Of a stretch of 64,000 bases of DNA, positions 54,866-63,748 are shown in pieces; the first letter of the stretch is position 1; the number at the start of each line of letters is the position of its first letter. Source of the DNA: Planctomycetaceae bacterium (GTDB lineage Bacteria; Planctomycetota; Planctomycetia; Planctomycetales; Planctomycetaceae); contig JABISG010000050.1 of the NCBI GenBank assembly GCA_018699955.1, forward strand, positions 58,661 to 122,660, in the 5' to 3' direction. The translations under genes and the position numbers were made by a program. The notes beneath the pieces are model-generated. The model was given only the letters and a program-made list of their open reading frames with translations, was not told where the DNA came from and did not search any database.

Positions 54866-55972
54866 CTACGGCAAATTAATCGTCGTCAGATTCAACTCGC
54901 CGCCATCGGCTTTCGTGACGATCACGCCGCGCTCGTCGGTCAATCGATCGAGTTGCACGACGCCTTTGAGGCTATCAATCGTGTCGTACGTTTGACCGGC
55001 AATGCCGCCGCCGCCAACCCGCTCTTCAATTCCTTCGGAGCGTTCAATGTCTTTGGTGCTGATCTTCATCACACCGCGGGCGCTGTTCGCCATCAGCAGA
55101 AAATCGCGGCCGTTCTGCTTGTAGACGATCATGTCGAGCGGCCGGTTGCGGTTGCCGAGTTCGGCGACCGTGGTGCCGCGAACCTTGGCACCCGGCTTGA
55201 GGCTGGCAAGCGGAAACTTGACGAGCGGCGTGCAGGTGAAGCCGGCCAGCAGATGCGGTTTGCCGTTGATGTTGAACGGCACGAACGCGCGGGCCACGGC
55301 TCTCGTTTCGAAGTTACCGTGCGCACCGTGATAGATTTCGATGAGAGCACCCTGGTCAGCATCATTGAACGGAAAAGCGATTTCGCGGACGGTGGACGGC
55401 GACGCGCCGGCAGCCCGACCGGAGACGATCACCTTGCCATCGGAATAGGCCAGATCGGTGATCGATTCACTACGAAGATTGCGGCGGCGACGGCCTTGGC
55501 CGACGACTTTGTCTTCAGGAGCATCGGGCAGGGTCACCTTGAGGAAGCCGACGCCTTTCAACGAAACCTGGCTCAGCTTGCCAGCCGCATCAACCCGCAC
55601 GATGGCCGGCGATTTCCCATTGGTGACCGACAGATAAATGTTGCCGCTGAGCGGATTGACGGCGAGATCGTTTACCGCGATCCCCTTTGCGCTGCTACCC
55701 AACGCGGCGGCGACCTTTTCTTTCAGGCCTTTAACGCTCACATCCACGCTGCCCGGATCGCCCTTGGTGTCGCCGGTGCCGATGGCGAACACGGTTGCAG
55801 CTTTTGCATCGCCGACCAACAGAATTCCATCCGGCCCGAACGTCAGCGATCCTGCCGACTTCAATTCCGGGTTGCCCGTTTTCAGTCCCCACTTGTCCGC
55901 CGCCATCCCGGTTGAAGCCAACCCCAAAATGACAGCCACTAACGCGAATCGTCCGACATCAGTAAATCGCAT
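54866..55972 (-). CDS. Secreted propeller-like protein, hypothetical
   Basis: A 368-residue exported protein from ATG 55972 (GGAG 7 bp upstream and a Sec signal to ASTGMAADKWG; the frame extends upstream without support). Repeats such as LTFGPDGILLVGDAKAATVFAIGTG, AVNDLAVNPLSGNIYLSVTNG and ITDLAYSDGKVIVSGRA look like beta-propeller blades. No catalytic motif or family name is recognised. It lies alone, convergent with the nuclease gene and divergent from the cyclase. Confidence 0.78.
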   Translation of the reverse strand: MRFTDVGRFALVAVILGLASTGMAADKWGLKTGNPELKSAGSLTFGPDGILLVGDAKAATVFAIGTGDTKGDPGSVDVSVKGLKEKVAAALGSSAKGIAVNDLAVNPLSGNIYLSVTNGKSPAIVRVDAAGKLSQVSLKGVGFLKVTLPDAPEDKVVGQGRRRRNLRSESITDLAYSDGKVIVSGRAAGASPSTVREIAFPFNDADQGALIEIYHGAHGNFETRAVARAFVPFNINGKPHLLAGFTCTPLVKFPLASLKPGAKVRGTTVAELGNRNRPLDMIVYKQNGRDFLLMANSARGVMKISTKDIERSEGIEERVGGGGIAGQTYDTIDSLKGVVQLDRLTDERGVIVTKADGGELNLTTINLP

Positions 55973-56453
55973 CACTTCGCTCCTTTGAATCATGAAGAAC
56001 AATTGAGGCGGCAACGATCAGTCCCATTCTCAAACTGACCCTGGACCAGTGCGGTTCATTATTATCGTTCGCGACGGCAATACAAGTAGTCACTGCGAGA
56101 ACTTTCGAGTGCCGTTCGTTTTTTGTTCGCGCGATCGAGCAGCCCGGAACGGGCTGAAATTCGTAGAACGACGGCGGTGCATCAACCGTCTGGGCAATCG
56201 GCATGAACATCCGACTTACAGTCCGTTGCAAAAACTATTCAACTCAATGTGCAAGCTAATGTGCAAGCTTCCGTCACCTTCATCGCCCCTGCGCTTTGAT
56301 TGATACACATAGACAATACCCACTAGAATTGTCGGTGTATTGGCTTGCAGATGTTGGAACAGACAGGTAGAAATGTATTCATTCACTTCATTAGAAATCA
56401 GTGGATGCTGATCACATCAAAGTCGAAACGGCATTCGCAGCCAGGGAGGTCTT
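55973..56453. other. Divergent intergenic region
   Basis: 481 bp with no gene seen. Near 56280-56420 it is AT-richer and holds the inverted repeat at 56304-56339. GGGAGG precedes the cyclase start by about 10 bp. Confidence 0.55.
56304..56339. promoter_or_regulatory. Inverted repeat upstream of the cyclase gene
   Basis: TACAC-N3-GACAAT-N10-ATTGTC-N-GTGTA, an interrupted palindrome 115 bp upstream of the ATG. Possible operator; no protein is assigned. Confidence 0.4.
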
Positions 56454-58247
56454 ATGTGTCAAGAAGGAAGTTCCGCGCGTCCCGATCCCCGCGAGACGTT
56501 GGCGCAACTAAATGAACTTCAACAGAAACTGAAGGACAGCGTCGAGCCGGCCACGGTTGTCTTTTTCGACTTGGTGGCATCGACAAGATATCGGCGAGAT
56601 CACGGGGCGACCAGGGGGCTAGATAAAGCTGAGCAACACAACAGCATCGTCAGTGGGGCTATCCTCGACCACAGGGGCGAGATCGTCAAACTGCTTGGTG
56701 ACGGCGTGATGGCAATGTTTCGAGATGACGAGAATGGCATTCCTCATCCGATTCGCGCGCTTCAGGCCGGCTTGGATGCCATTAACAGGCTTCGGGAACA
56801 CAACGAGACAATTTCGGATCGCGACTGGGTCGACAGGATCCAGACCAAAGTCGGCCTGAGTGCTGGAGACGTTCACCTTTTGCCTGAAAGTTCACGTGAG
56901 GAAAAAGTACTCTTCAACCGACTTGACCCACTGGCAAGCACGGTCGATCTGGCGGCCCGCTTGGAAGCATTGGCGGTGCCGGACACGATTCTCATTGACC
57001 GATATACATTTTGGGGAGATCCGTTTGAGGATCTGAAAGGCGAAACGCATCCCGTCTGCAAGACCGCGGAAACGGATCTGAACCAGAACGAGAAACGCGC
57101 CGAGAAGTTGGGAGTACCCGTCACCGATTTTGCTCGCAAACATGGCTGGCGGCGACTGAAGCTCGACAAGGAACGAGAAACCACCTATTTGCCACAGGCG
57201 GCCCCGTTTCAACTCTTCAATGACGGACTGCAAGTACTCGAATTGACTGGAGTGGATGAACCAATTTCACCGGGAGACTTCTTAGAGCAGGTATGCCCGT
57301 TTTGCACTGCAGGCAGTGAGGCCGATCAGATTCCGGTTGTATTCGCCTGCGAACCGGTTGACTGCAACATTGCCGGTTTCAAGGATCGTATGGAAGCCAT
57401 TGCCGTCTCTCTGGAGCCGAAACAGAAGCCGGTCAAGCAGAGCGTCTACGAATCCCCCAGCAGTGTTGATTTCAGGAACAGGCTCGAAGAGGCCGACCGA
57501 CTGTATCAGGCTGGAGATGAAGAGGAAGCGCGTGGGAAGTATGAGAGCGTGCTGGCGGATGATTCCCGCGATTTTCGCGCTAATGTGCGGCTGGCACAGT
57601 ACTGGCGGCGGCGTAGTGATCGAGATTTGGCGGGCGACTATTGGAACGAAGCCAAGAAATCGGATCCGAATCATGGGATGATCTGGGCGCTGGCCGGTAC
57701 GACCCATCTGGAAATCTATCTGATCAATTCGATGTATCCCGACGAAGAGCCTCGCTACGAGAAACACGAGATCGACAGACACCGCGACCGTTCGATTACC
57801 GGGTTCACCAGAGGTCGGCACCTCGCGGCTGAGGCGTTTAACTCTTCACTGGAACAGCATTGCACTTATTCGTTGGTGATTTGCCATTCGCTTCGGAAAC
57901 GACCGGAGGATCTCCAGGTCGCTGACGGAATGATTCGGCAATTCGGAACCTGGCCGCCACAGACTCTGCAACTCAGCGTCTTGCAGGCGCTCGCGGAAAC
58001 GTTTTACTACACAGTGGCCGGTGGTTCCGATTTTACAGCTGCGGAGGAAGCGCTAAAGGGGGCCGAAAGTCTTCTGGAGGGAATCTCCAGAACCGCTTCG
58101 CCTGTTGGCACAACCGGAGGACAACGCAGAGATGCCATGATGCAAGCGGACGATTTCGAGCTTCTCGTCGGTATTGCCAAGTTCCGGCTTCAGATTGCCA
58201 AACAACGTGCGAGGCGTGCGAGTGCGAATTCCAATATCCAGCATTAA
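56454..58247 (+). CDS. Class III nucleotide cyclase with TPR-like C-terminal region
   Basis: A 597-residue cytosolic protein with a strong GGGAGG upstream. The class III catalytic domain spans about 30-190: VVFFDLVAST with metal Asp39, VKLLGDGVMAMF with substrate Lys79 and metal Asp83, and LDPLASTVDLAARLEALA, where Asp158 and Arg169 match the family but the usual Asn is Asp165. A CPFC pair lies near residue 280, and a TPR-like helical region covers about 340-480 (RLEEADRLYQAGDEEEARGKYESVLADD). There is no signal or membrane segment. It probably makes a cyclic nucleotide; which one cannot be told. Confidence 0.85.
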   Translation: MCQEGSSARPDPRETLAQLNELQQKLKDSVEPATVVFFDLVASTRYRRDHGATRGLDKAEQHNSIVSGAILDHRGEIVKLLGDGVMAMFRDDENGIPHPIRALQAGLDAINRLREHNETISDRDWVDRIQTKVGLSAGDVHLLPESSREEKVLFNRLDPLASTVDLAARLEALAVPDTILIDRYTFWGDPFEDLKGETHPVCKTAETDLNQNEKRAEKLGVPVTDFARKHGWRRLKLDKERETTYLPQAAPFQLFNDGLQVLELTGVDEPISPGDFLEQVCPFCTAGSEADQIPVVFACEPVDCNIAGFKDRMEAIAVSLEPKQKPVKQSVYESPSSVDFRNRLEEADRLYQAGDEEEARGKYESVLADDSRDFRANVRLAQYWRRRSDRDLAGDYWNEAKKSDPNHGMIWALAGTTHLEIYLINSMYPDEEPRYEKHEIDRHRDRSITGFTRGRHLAAEAFNSSLEQHCTYSLVICHSLRKRPEDLQVADGMIRQFGTWPPQTLQLSVLQALAETFYYTVAGGSDFTAAEEALKGAESLLEGISRTASPVGTTGGQRRDAMMQADDFELLVGIAKFRLQIAKQRARRASANSNIQH

Positions 58248-58266
58248 TCAGCGGCAACGTTCGTGG

Positions 58267-58743
58267 CTACGCAGCGTACTTCAGATTATCACGGTGCCGG
58301 GAAAAGACTTCCAGTTCCCCCGGGTCTACCTTGCGCTCGATCGTCGGCAGAAACAGAAACCGGCATTCCTCGCTTTGGATGATCTCTTCAATCCGGTCGG
58401 CGAGCGGCCAGTGGTGGCGCTGGGCTTGCTCTGAAAAGTTGAAGATGTGGGTCGAGAAAAACGGCCGGCCGTGTCGGATTGTGCAGCGGATCGCCTGGAC
58501 GTCGGGCCAATCCCGTTGCACCAGTTCGGCAATCATCTCCAGTTCCGCGCCGCGAATCTGAAAGTCGGCCAACGTCCCCAGGACATCGGCCGGGGGCAAT
58601 CGCCGGTCCAGAAATGCTTCGGCCAGATTCAGGTGGGGGTCGTTTCGGCTGGAGTCACCGCGGCGGCCCGCGTCAGAGTTTGCCATGTGGTGGTCCTGCC
58701 ACAAGACAGCGCAATCGACCAACCGCTGCGCAAGGGCAGACAT
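58267..58743 (-). CDS. Hypothetical protein
   Basis: About 158 residues from ATG 58743; the frame opens at 58911 with a less convincing N-terminus, and ATG inside at 58686 is also possible. Visible blocks are NLAEAFLDRRLPPADVLGTLADFQIRG and IRHGRPFFSTHIFNFSE. No family, signal or membrane segment is recognised. It converges on the cyclase gene with a 20-bp gap. Confidence 0.6.
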   Translation of the reverse strand: MSALAQRLVDCAVLWQDHHMANSDAGRRGDSSRNDPHLNLAEAFLDRRLPPADVLGTLADFQIRGAELEMIAELVQRDWPDVQAIRCTIRHGRPFFSTHIFNFSEQAQRHHWPLADRIEEIIQSEECRFLFLPTIERKVDPGELEVFSRHRDNLKYAA

Positions 58744-58948
58744 TCGGCGGAACGCGTTTGTGGGATTGTGGCGTGAGAGGTGAGGAGGAAGGAAGGAGTG
58801 GAGATTGTGAGGGGCGGGACTATATTCACCCAACGAAACCGAGTCAAGAGCTTTCCAAAACGACCCGGAACCCGAGCAATTGAGGATTCGCGCCAGACGC
58901 TGTAACGTCATCTGCCAATTGTTTCCGTGACGAACAAGCCCCCACCCA

Positions 58949-59587
58949 TCACTTCAACGGCTTCAGCATCACGCGGCGGAAGTGGACTTCGGAGCCTTCG
59001 CTTTGTAGCGAGATGCTGCCCATGTTGGGTTGGCAGCCGGTCACTTCGCCTGCTTTCTTGCCGTTGATTGTCACCGAGACGCGGCCCGCTTTGGAGGTGA
59101 TGACGCAGGTGTTCCATTGGCCGACCGGTCTGGAGAGGTCGCGTGCCATGAGCTTGTTGTCGGTCTTGGCGTCGCCGCTGGGAAAGATGCTGCCGGCGGT
59201 CGGGGCGTGCAGTTGCACCTGGATGGCGTTCGGCCAGATTTTGTCTTCCTTGCCGGTGTGGATTAAGACGCCGCTGTTGCCGTTGGCGTCTTTGGGGTAT
59301 TTCCACTCCAGTTTGAATTCAAAATCGCCGTAGAGTTTTTGCGTGCGAATGTAACCGTAGGGTTTCCCTTGGCATTCCAGCACATCGTCGGCACCGTTCT
59401 TTCCCTCGACCGCCTTCCAAACGGCCTTCGGATCGCCCTCTGCCGAGAAAAACGACCAGCCCGCCGGAAAGGTGCTCGCCTTGAACAGCGATTTCGGGCC
59501 ATCGACCTGACCGGAATCGGCCGGACGGCTCATCCAACACAGCACGGCCATCATCACAATGGCAGTCATCCTGCATAGCCGGGGCAT
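58949..59587 (-). CDS. DUF1080 (3-keto-disaccharide hydrolase-like) secreted protein
   Basis: A 212-residue exported protein from ATG 59587 (Sec signal to about residue 25; the frame extends upstream into a spacer). DUF1080 marks are KLYGDFEFKLEWKYPKDANGNSGVLIHTG, VQLHAPTAGSIFP, GQWNTCVITSKAGRVSVTINGK and SLQSEGSEVHFRRVMLKPL. DUF1080 is a concanavalin-like glycoside hydrolase-type fold found in hundreds of planctomycete secreted proteins. It acts on polysaccharide or a modified disaccharide outside the cytoplasm. Confidence 0.9.
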   Translation of the reverse strand: MPRLCRMTAIVMMAVLCWMSRPADSGQVDGPKSLFKASTFPAGWSFFSAEGDPKAVWKAVEGKNGADDVLECQGKPYGYIRTQKLYGDFEFKLEWKYPKDANGNSGVLIHTGKEDKIWPNAIQVQLHAPTAGSIFPSGDAKTDNKLMARDLSRPVGQWNTCVITSKAGRVSVTINGKKAGEVTGCQPNMGSISLQSEGSEVHFRRVMLKPLK

Positions 59588-60036
59588 CGCATTCCGCACA
59601 TTGTCGCTGCCGTATGTCCGGCGCGGTTGCTGACGTCGCTTTGTTGGTACTGATTCAGTCACGTTGCTCAGGGGGCTGAAAATCGTATGCGCATCCTCAA
59701 CGCGAAACTCCGACGAACCCACCACGCACAATCGGTTTCCCACGACCGATTTCCATCGACTAAACAACTCGCGTGTCGGTGTCGCCGGTTCAACGTTGCA
59801 CGAAAACAAGTCAACCCAGCCACCTCGATTCTAAATGCCGAGCGAACGTCAAGCAACGAAAAGCTTCATCAACTCGGCAATTTGGGGTAAATACACCGAA
59901 AGCATAGCATGTCGAAGTTGGTGGGCAAAATGCCACATTCAGGTGCGGTGGTGATCCGGTCGGGGCAGAGGTCAGAAGTCAAAGATCAGAGGCCGGGAGT
60001 CGCAGAGCAGAAGTTGTCTGCGGCTCGACTCGAAGC
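59588..60036. other. Intergenic region with degenerate repeat
   Basis: 449 bp without a gene. At 59964-60015 purine-rich units of the AGGTCAGA/AGATCAGA type recur imperfectly. Otherwise nothing is recognised. Confidence 0.5.
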
Positions 60037-61530
60037 TCACTTCCCAATCTTCTCGATCAGCATCTGCCGAACAACTTTTGCGTCGGCACCTTTGACTTCC
60101 CGCATCACTTGACCGATCAGCGGCCCGATGGCGCCCTGCTTACCGGAGCGGAAATCGTCGGCAATTTTTTGATTACCCGCCAGGACAGTTTCCACAACGC
60201 CTTCGAGTTCGCCCGTGTCGGACACGATTGCCAAGCCGCGCTCTTCAATGATCTGATCGATTTGCGCAAGTGCTGCGGTCGGCTCGATTGCCTCCGACTC
60301 CAGCAGTTCGGCAAACACCTCGCGGGCGCTTTTGGTGGTGATTTCATTCGCCACAACTTTCGCCAGCAGTGTTCCCAGTGCGACAGCCCCGATGGGGAAT
60401 TCTCCGATGGCGACGCTTCGCTCGTTCAGTTCCCGCTGCACGTCTTGCGTACACCAGTTGGCCGCCTGTTTTCCATCGCCGCATTCAGCGGCCACCGTTT
60501 CAAAGTAATTGGCGAACTCGGCTCCCTGGTTGACGATGACCGACACATCGTAGGCCGACAACTCGAACGCTTCGCTGAATCGACGGCGACGATCGGCGGG
60601 AAATTCGCACAGCGCCTGACGAATCTCGTCGATCTCATCAGCTGTCAGCGTGATGGGAACCAGATCGGGATCGGGGAGATACCGATAGTCCGATGCCTCC
60701 TCTTTGCTTCTCTGACCGAACGTGACACTGCGATTCGCATCCCAGCCACGGGTTTCTTTATGCACGCCGGGGTCGCCCAGCTTGCGGCCGGTTTCTTCGT
60801 AGATTTCTAACTGCCGATTGGCTTCGTAGTCAATCGCCTGTTCGACACCACGGAAGCTGTTCAGGTTCTTGACCTCCACAATCGGCGTCGCAATCTTGCT
60901 GCCATCGTCGCCGTGAATGTGCAGGTTGATGTTCGCATCACATCGCAGGCTCCCCTCCTGCATGTTGCAATCAGAAACGCCCAGATAATTCAGCAGCAAT
61001 TTGAGTTCATCCAGATATGCTTTCGCCTCGGCCGCCGATCGCAAATCGGGTTCCGTGACAATCTCCAGCAGCGGGGTTCCACAGCGGTTCAAATCGACGT
61101 GGCTATCACGGCCGCCGCCGGTTTCGTCGTGCATGTTCTTGCCGGCATCTTCTTCGAGATGCGCCCGGATAATGCCGACACGTTTGACCCCTTGCCCCTC
61201 AACTTCCGCTTCGAGAAACCCATCGTGGCTGAATGGCAGATCGTACTGGCTGATCTGGTACGCCTTGGGCAGGTCGGGGTAGTAATACTGTTTGCGGTCC
61301 CACTTGGTGAACTGTGAAATGTCACAATTCAACGCCAGACCGGTTTTCACCGACAGCAGAAATGCCTCGCGGTTCATCACCGGCAGACTCCCCGGCAAGC
61401 CGAGGCAAACCGGGCAGGTTTGTGTGTTGGGATTCTCAGGATTGAACCGGTTCACGCAGCCGCAGAAGAGCTTGCTCTTCGTCAGCAGTTGAACGTGAGT
61501 CTCAAGGCCGATGACAATTGTGTGATGCAT
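60037..61530 (-). CDS. gatB: Asp/Glu-tRNA amidotransferase subunit B
   Basis: A 497-residue protein: [73 protein letters not shown], the [18 protein letters not shown] block, and a C-terminal GatB/YqeY domain ([20 protein letters not shown]). It kinases and amidates misacylated Glu-tRNA(Gln) and/or Asp-tRNA(Asn) together with GatA and GatC. Third gene of gatC-gatA-gatB; it follows a short AT-rich spacer. Confidence 0.96.
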   Translation of the reverse strand: MHHTIVIGLETHVQLLTKSKLFCGCVNRFNPENPNTQTCPVCLGLPGSLPVMNREAFLLSVKTGLALNCDISQFTKWDRKQYYYPDLPKAYQISQYDLPFSHDGFLEAEVEGQGVKRVGIIRAHLEEDAGKNMHDETGGGRDSHVDLNRCGTPLLEIVTEPDLRSAAEAKAYLDELKLLLNYLGVSDCNMQEGSLRCDANINLHIHGDDGSKIATPIVEVKNLNSFRGVEQAIDYEANRQLEIYEETGRKLGDPGVHKETRGWDANRSVTFGQRSKEEASDYRYLPDPDLVPITLTADEIDEIRQALCEFPADRRRRFSEAFELSAYDVSVIVNQGAEFANYFETVAAECGDGKQAANWCTQDVQRELNERSVAIGEFPIGAVALGTLLAKVVANEITTKSAREVFAELLESEAIEPTAALAQIDQIIEERGLAIVSDTGELEGVVETVLAGNQKIADDFRSGKQGAIGPLIGQVMREVKGADAKVVRQMLIEKIGK

Positions 61531-61538
61531 GGAGGATA

Positions 61539-61567
61539 AATTATGAATTTTGAATTATGAAGGATGA
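61539..61567. repeat. AT-rich degenerate repeat between gatA and gatB
   Basis: Imperfect units of AATTATGAA / AATTTTGAA recur in the 56-bp spacer. A slippage-prone simple sequence. Confidence 0.45.
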
Positions 61568-61586
61568 GCCGTTTTTCTACGATTCA

Positions 61587-63023
61587 TCATTCGCTCTCTT
61601 GTTCAAACATTCGTGCGGCTCGCAGCAATCGCTCTTCCTCGAATGCCGGAGCGAGCAGTTGCAGGCCGATGGGTAAACCGCCGCTGCTTGTTCCGGCGGG
61701 AATTGAAATGCCGGGAATGCCTGCCAGATTTGCGCTGAGTGTGTATAGGTCCTGCAGGTACATTGCCAGCGGATCGTCAACCAGCGAGCCGATTTTGAAT
61801 GCTGGCGTCGGGGTGACCGGCGAGGCGATGACATCGACGTCGGCGAACGCCCGGTCGAAGTCTTCGCGAATCAGCCGACGGACTTTCAACGCCTTCAAAT
61901 AGTAGGCGTCGTAATAGCCGGCCGACAGCGCGTAGGTGCCGACCATGATTCGCCGCTTCACTTCGTCACCGAATCCTTCGCCGCGAGTGGTGGCGTACAT
62001 GTCGATCATGTTCTCGAACGACTCCGCCCGAAAACCGTAATGTACGCCATCGTATCGGGCGAGATTGCTCGACGCCTCACACGGCGCCACCACATAGTAC
62101 GTGGCGACCGCGTAGCGGGAGTGAGGCAGGCTGATCTCCTTCACCGTCGCCCCCAGCGAAGTGTAGACGTCCAACGCGCTGCGGACAGTCGATTCGACTT
62201 CGGGATCAAGCCCCTCCGCGAAATGTTCCGCAGCGATGCCGATCGTCAAACCCGACAGCGGTTCGTTCAGGCTCTGCGTATATTCCGGCACGGGGAGATC
62301 GACGCAGGTGGAGTCGCGTGCATCGTGTCCGGCGATCACTTCCAGCAGCCGTGCTGTACCGGTGACGTCACCGGCCAACGGGCCAATCTGATCGAGCGAA
62401 CTGGCGAATGCCACCAACCCGTACCGCGAGACGCGGCCATAGGTTGGCTTCATGCCGACAACGCCGCAAAAACTGGCAGGTTGGCGAATTGATCCGCCGG
62501 TGTCGCTGCCCAACGCCAACGGAGTCATTCCCGCGCCCACTGCCGCCGCCGATCCGCCACTCGAACCACCCGGTGCGAACTCGGCGTTGTGTGGGTTTCG
62601 CGTCACCTGAAATGCTGAGTTCTCCGTCGAGGAACCCATCGCGAATTCATCCAGGTTCGCGCGACCCATGAGTACAGCATCGGCTTCCTTCAGACGTGTG
62701 ACGACATGGGCGTCATATGGCGGCACAAAGTCTTCCAGCATGCGGCTGGCGCAGGTCGTCGGCTGCCCCTTGGTGCACATGTTGTCTTTGACGGCGACCG
62801 GCAAACCGGCAAGTTTCCCCAACGGCTGTCCGCTTTGCCGTTTCGCGTCGATTCGCTCCGCCTGCCGCAGTGCATCATCACGGTCGTATCGCAGAAACGC
62901 CTGCACTTCCGGATCGCGGGCGGCAATTTGATCGAGATACGCGGACGTCAACTCCACGCAACTGACATCGCCCGACGCCAATTGACCAAGCAATTCCTCG
63001 GTCGTACTGCCAACAATGGACAT
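61587..63023 (-). CDS. gatA: Asp/Glu-tRNA amidotransferase subunit A
   Basis: A 478-residue amidase-signature protein: catalytic Lys in LPVAVKDNMC, the amidase block GGSSGGSAAAVGAGMTPLAL with the cis-Ser/nucleophile Ser pair (GSDTGGSIRQPA), and FCGVVGMKPTYGRVSRYG. It releases ammonia from glutamine and channels it to GatB. It lies 33 bp after gatC. Length and residues are normal. Confidence 0.96.
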   Translation of the reverse strand: MSIVGSTTEELLGQLASGDVSCVELTSAYLDQIAARDPEVQAFLRYDRDDALRQAERIDAKRQSGQPLGKLAGLPVAVKDNMCTKGQPTTCASRMLEDFVPPYDAHVVTRLKEADAVLMGRANLDEFAMGSSTENSAFQVTRNPHNAEFAPGGSSGGSAAAVGAGMTPLALGSDTGGSIRQPASFCGVVGMKPTYGRVSRYGLVAFASSLDQIGPLAGDVTGTARLLEVIAGHDARDSTCVDLPVPEYTQSLNEPLSGLTIGIAAEHFAEGLDPEVESTVRSALDVYTSLGATVKEISLPHSRYAVATYYVVAPCEASSNLARYDGVHYGFRAESFENMIDMYATTRGEGFGDEVKRRIMVGTYALSAGYYDAYYLKALKVRRLIREDFDRAFADVDVIASPVTPTPAFKIGSLVDDPLAMYLQDLYTLSANLAGIPGISIPAGTSSGGLPIGLQLLAPAFEEERLLRAARMFEQESE

Positions 63024-63056
63024 GGTTTGCGGCTTTGCCTGAAAGTTGGGGGCTGT

Positions 63057-63344
63057 TCAACCCTCGGTCAGAATCGGCGGGACGAGAAAATAGACACCGT
63101 CAGTTTTGGGCGCGTTTGACAGCGCGTCGTCTCTCGCAAGGGATGCGACCGGTTCGTCGTCACGGAGGACGTTGGACACCTCGACGGCATGAGCCATCGG
63201 CTCGACATCGTCGGTGTCGATCTCGTTCAGGATCGCCACGTAGTCGAGCAGGCCGGTGAGTTGGTCGGTGAACTTCACGACCTCGGATTCACTCAGTTTG
63301 AGTCGCGCCAGCAACGCGGTCTTCTCGACTTGTTGGCGGTCCAT
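63057..63344 (-). CDS. gatC: Asp/Glu-tRNA amidotransferase subunit C
   Basis: A 95-residue GatC: an N-terminal VEKTALLARLKLSESEV helix, FTDQLTGLLDYVAILNEIDTDDVEPMAH, and a C-terminal LRDDEPVASLARDDALSNAP. It stabilises the GatA-GatB complex. First gene of the gat unit; rpmB lies upstream behind a terminator. Confidence 0.95.
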   Translation of the reverse strand: MDRQQVEKTALLARLKLSESEVVKFTDQLTGLLDYVAILNEIDTDDVEPMAHAVEVSNVLRDDEPVASLARDDALSNAPKTDGVYFLVPPILTEG

Positions 63345-63370
63345 GTCGTGATCTCGTACTCAAGTAAAAA

Positions 63371-63397
63371 AACCCGGTTTCGCGATGAAACCGGGTT
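63371..63397 (-). terminator. Rho-independent terminator of rpmB
   Basis: On the minus strand AACCCGGTTTC, loop, GAAACCGGGTT runs straight into a T-tract (TTTTTT). An 11-bp GC-containing stem 32 bp past the rpmB stop. Confidence 0.9.
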
Positions 63398-63428
63398 CCG
63401 AATTTGTTCGTATTGCCGCCGGGCGGCG

Positions 63429-63692
63429 TCAGTTATTGGCCGGAAGCGTAAAGGGCTTGCGAACAACTGCTTTCTGAACGCGGCCGGCTCGAATGCAGGC
63501 GGTGCAAACGCGACGCGTTTGGGCGTTGCCGCCTTCCTGAACGCGAATTTTCTGCAGGTTGGGTTTAAACTTCCTGCGTGAAATCCCGGTGGTCTTGCGT
63601 CCGTTACCGCCAAGGTACTTCGGTTTACCGCGCTGGGAGACACTATTGCCTACCTGCGGAGATTTCCCACAAACGTCGCATTGCCGGCTCAT
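63429..63692 (-). CDS. rpmB: 50S ribosomal protein L28
   Basis: An 87-residue L28 from ATG 63692 (the frame runs further upstream without support): SRQCDVCGKSPQVGNSVSQRG at the start, TTGISRRKFKPNLQKIRV, and RRVCTACIRAGRV. The CDVC and CTAC pairs make it the zinc-binding (C+) form. A housekeeping ribosomal protein, transcribed alone to the terminator before gatC. Confidence 0.95.
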   Translation of the reverse strand: MSRQCDVCGKSPQVGNSVSQRGKPKYLGGNGRKTTGISRRKFKPNLQKIRVQEGGNAQTRRVCTACIRAGRVQKAVVRKPFTLPANN

Positions 63693-63748
63693 TGTACAGC
63701 CTCGTCTCGATTTCTGCCTGTCGTCGATCAAATACCAGAATCCGCTAG

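Noticed and set aside
56454..58247. Naming the cyclase a Pycsar cyclase
   Set aside because: Catalytic residues are class III, but no receptor/effector with a cyclic-nucleotide-binding domain lies beside it, and the TPR-like tail is not diagnostic.
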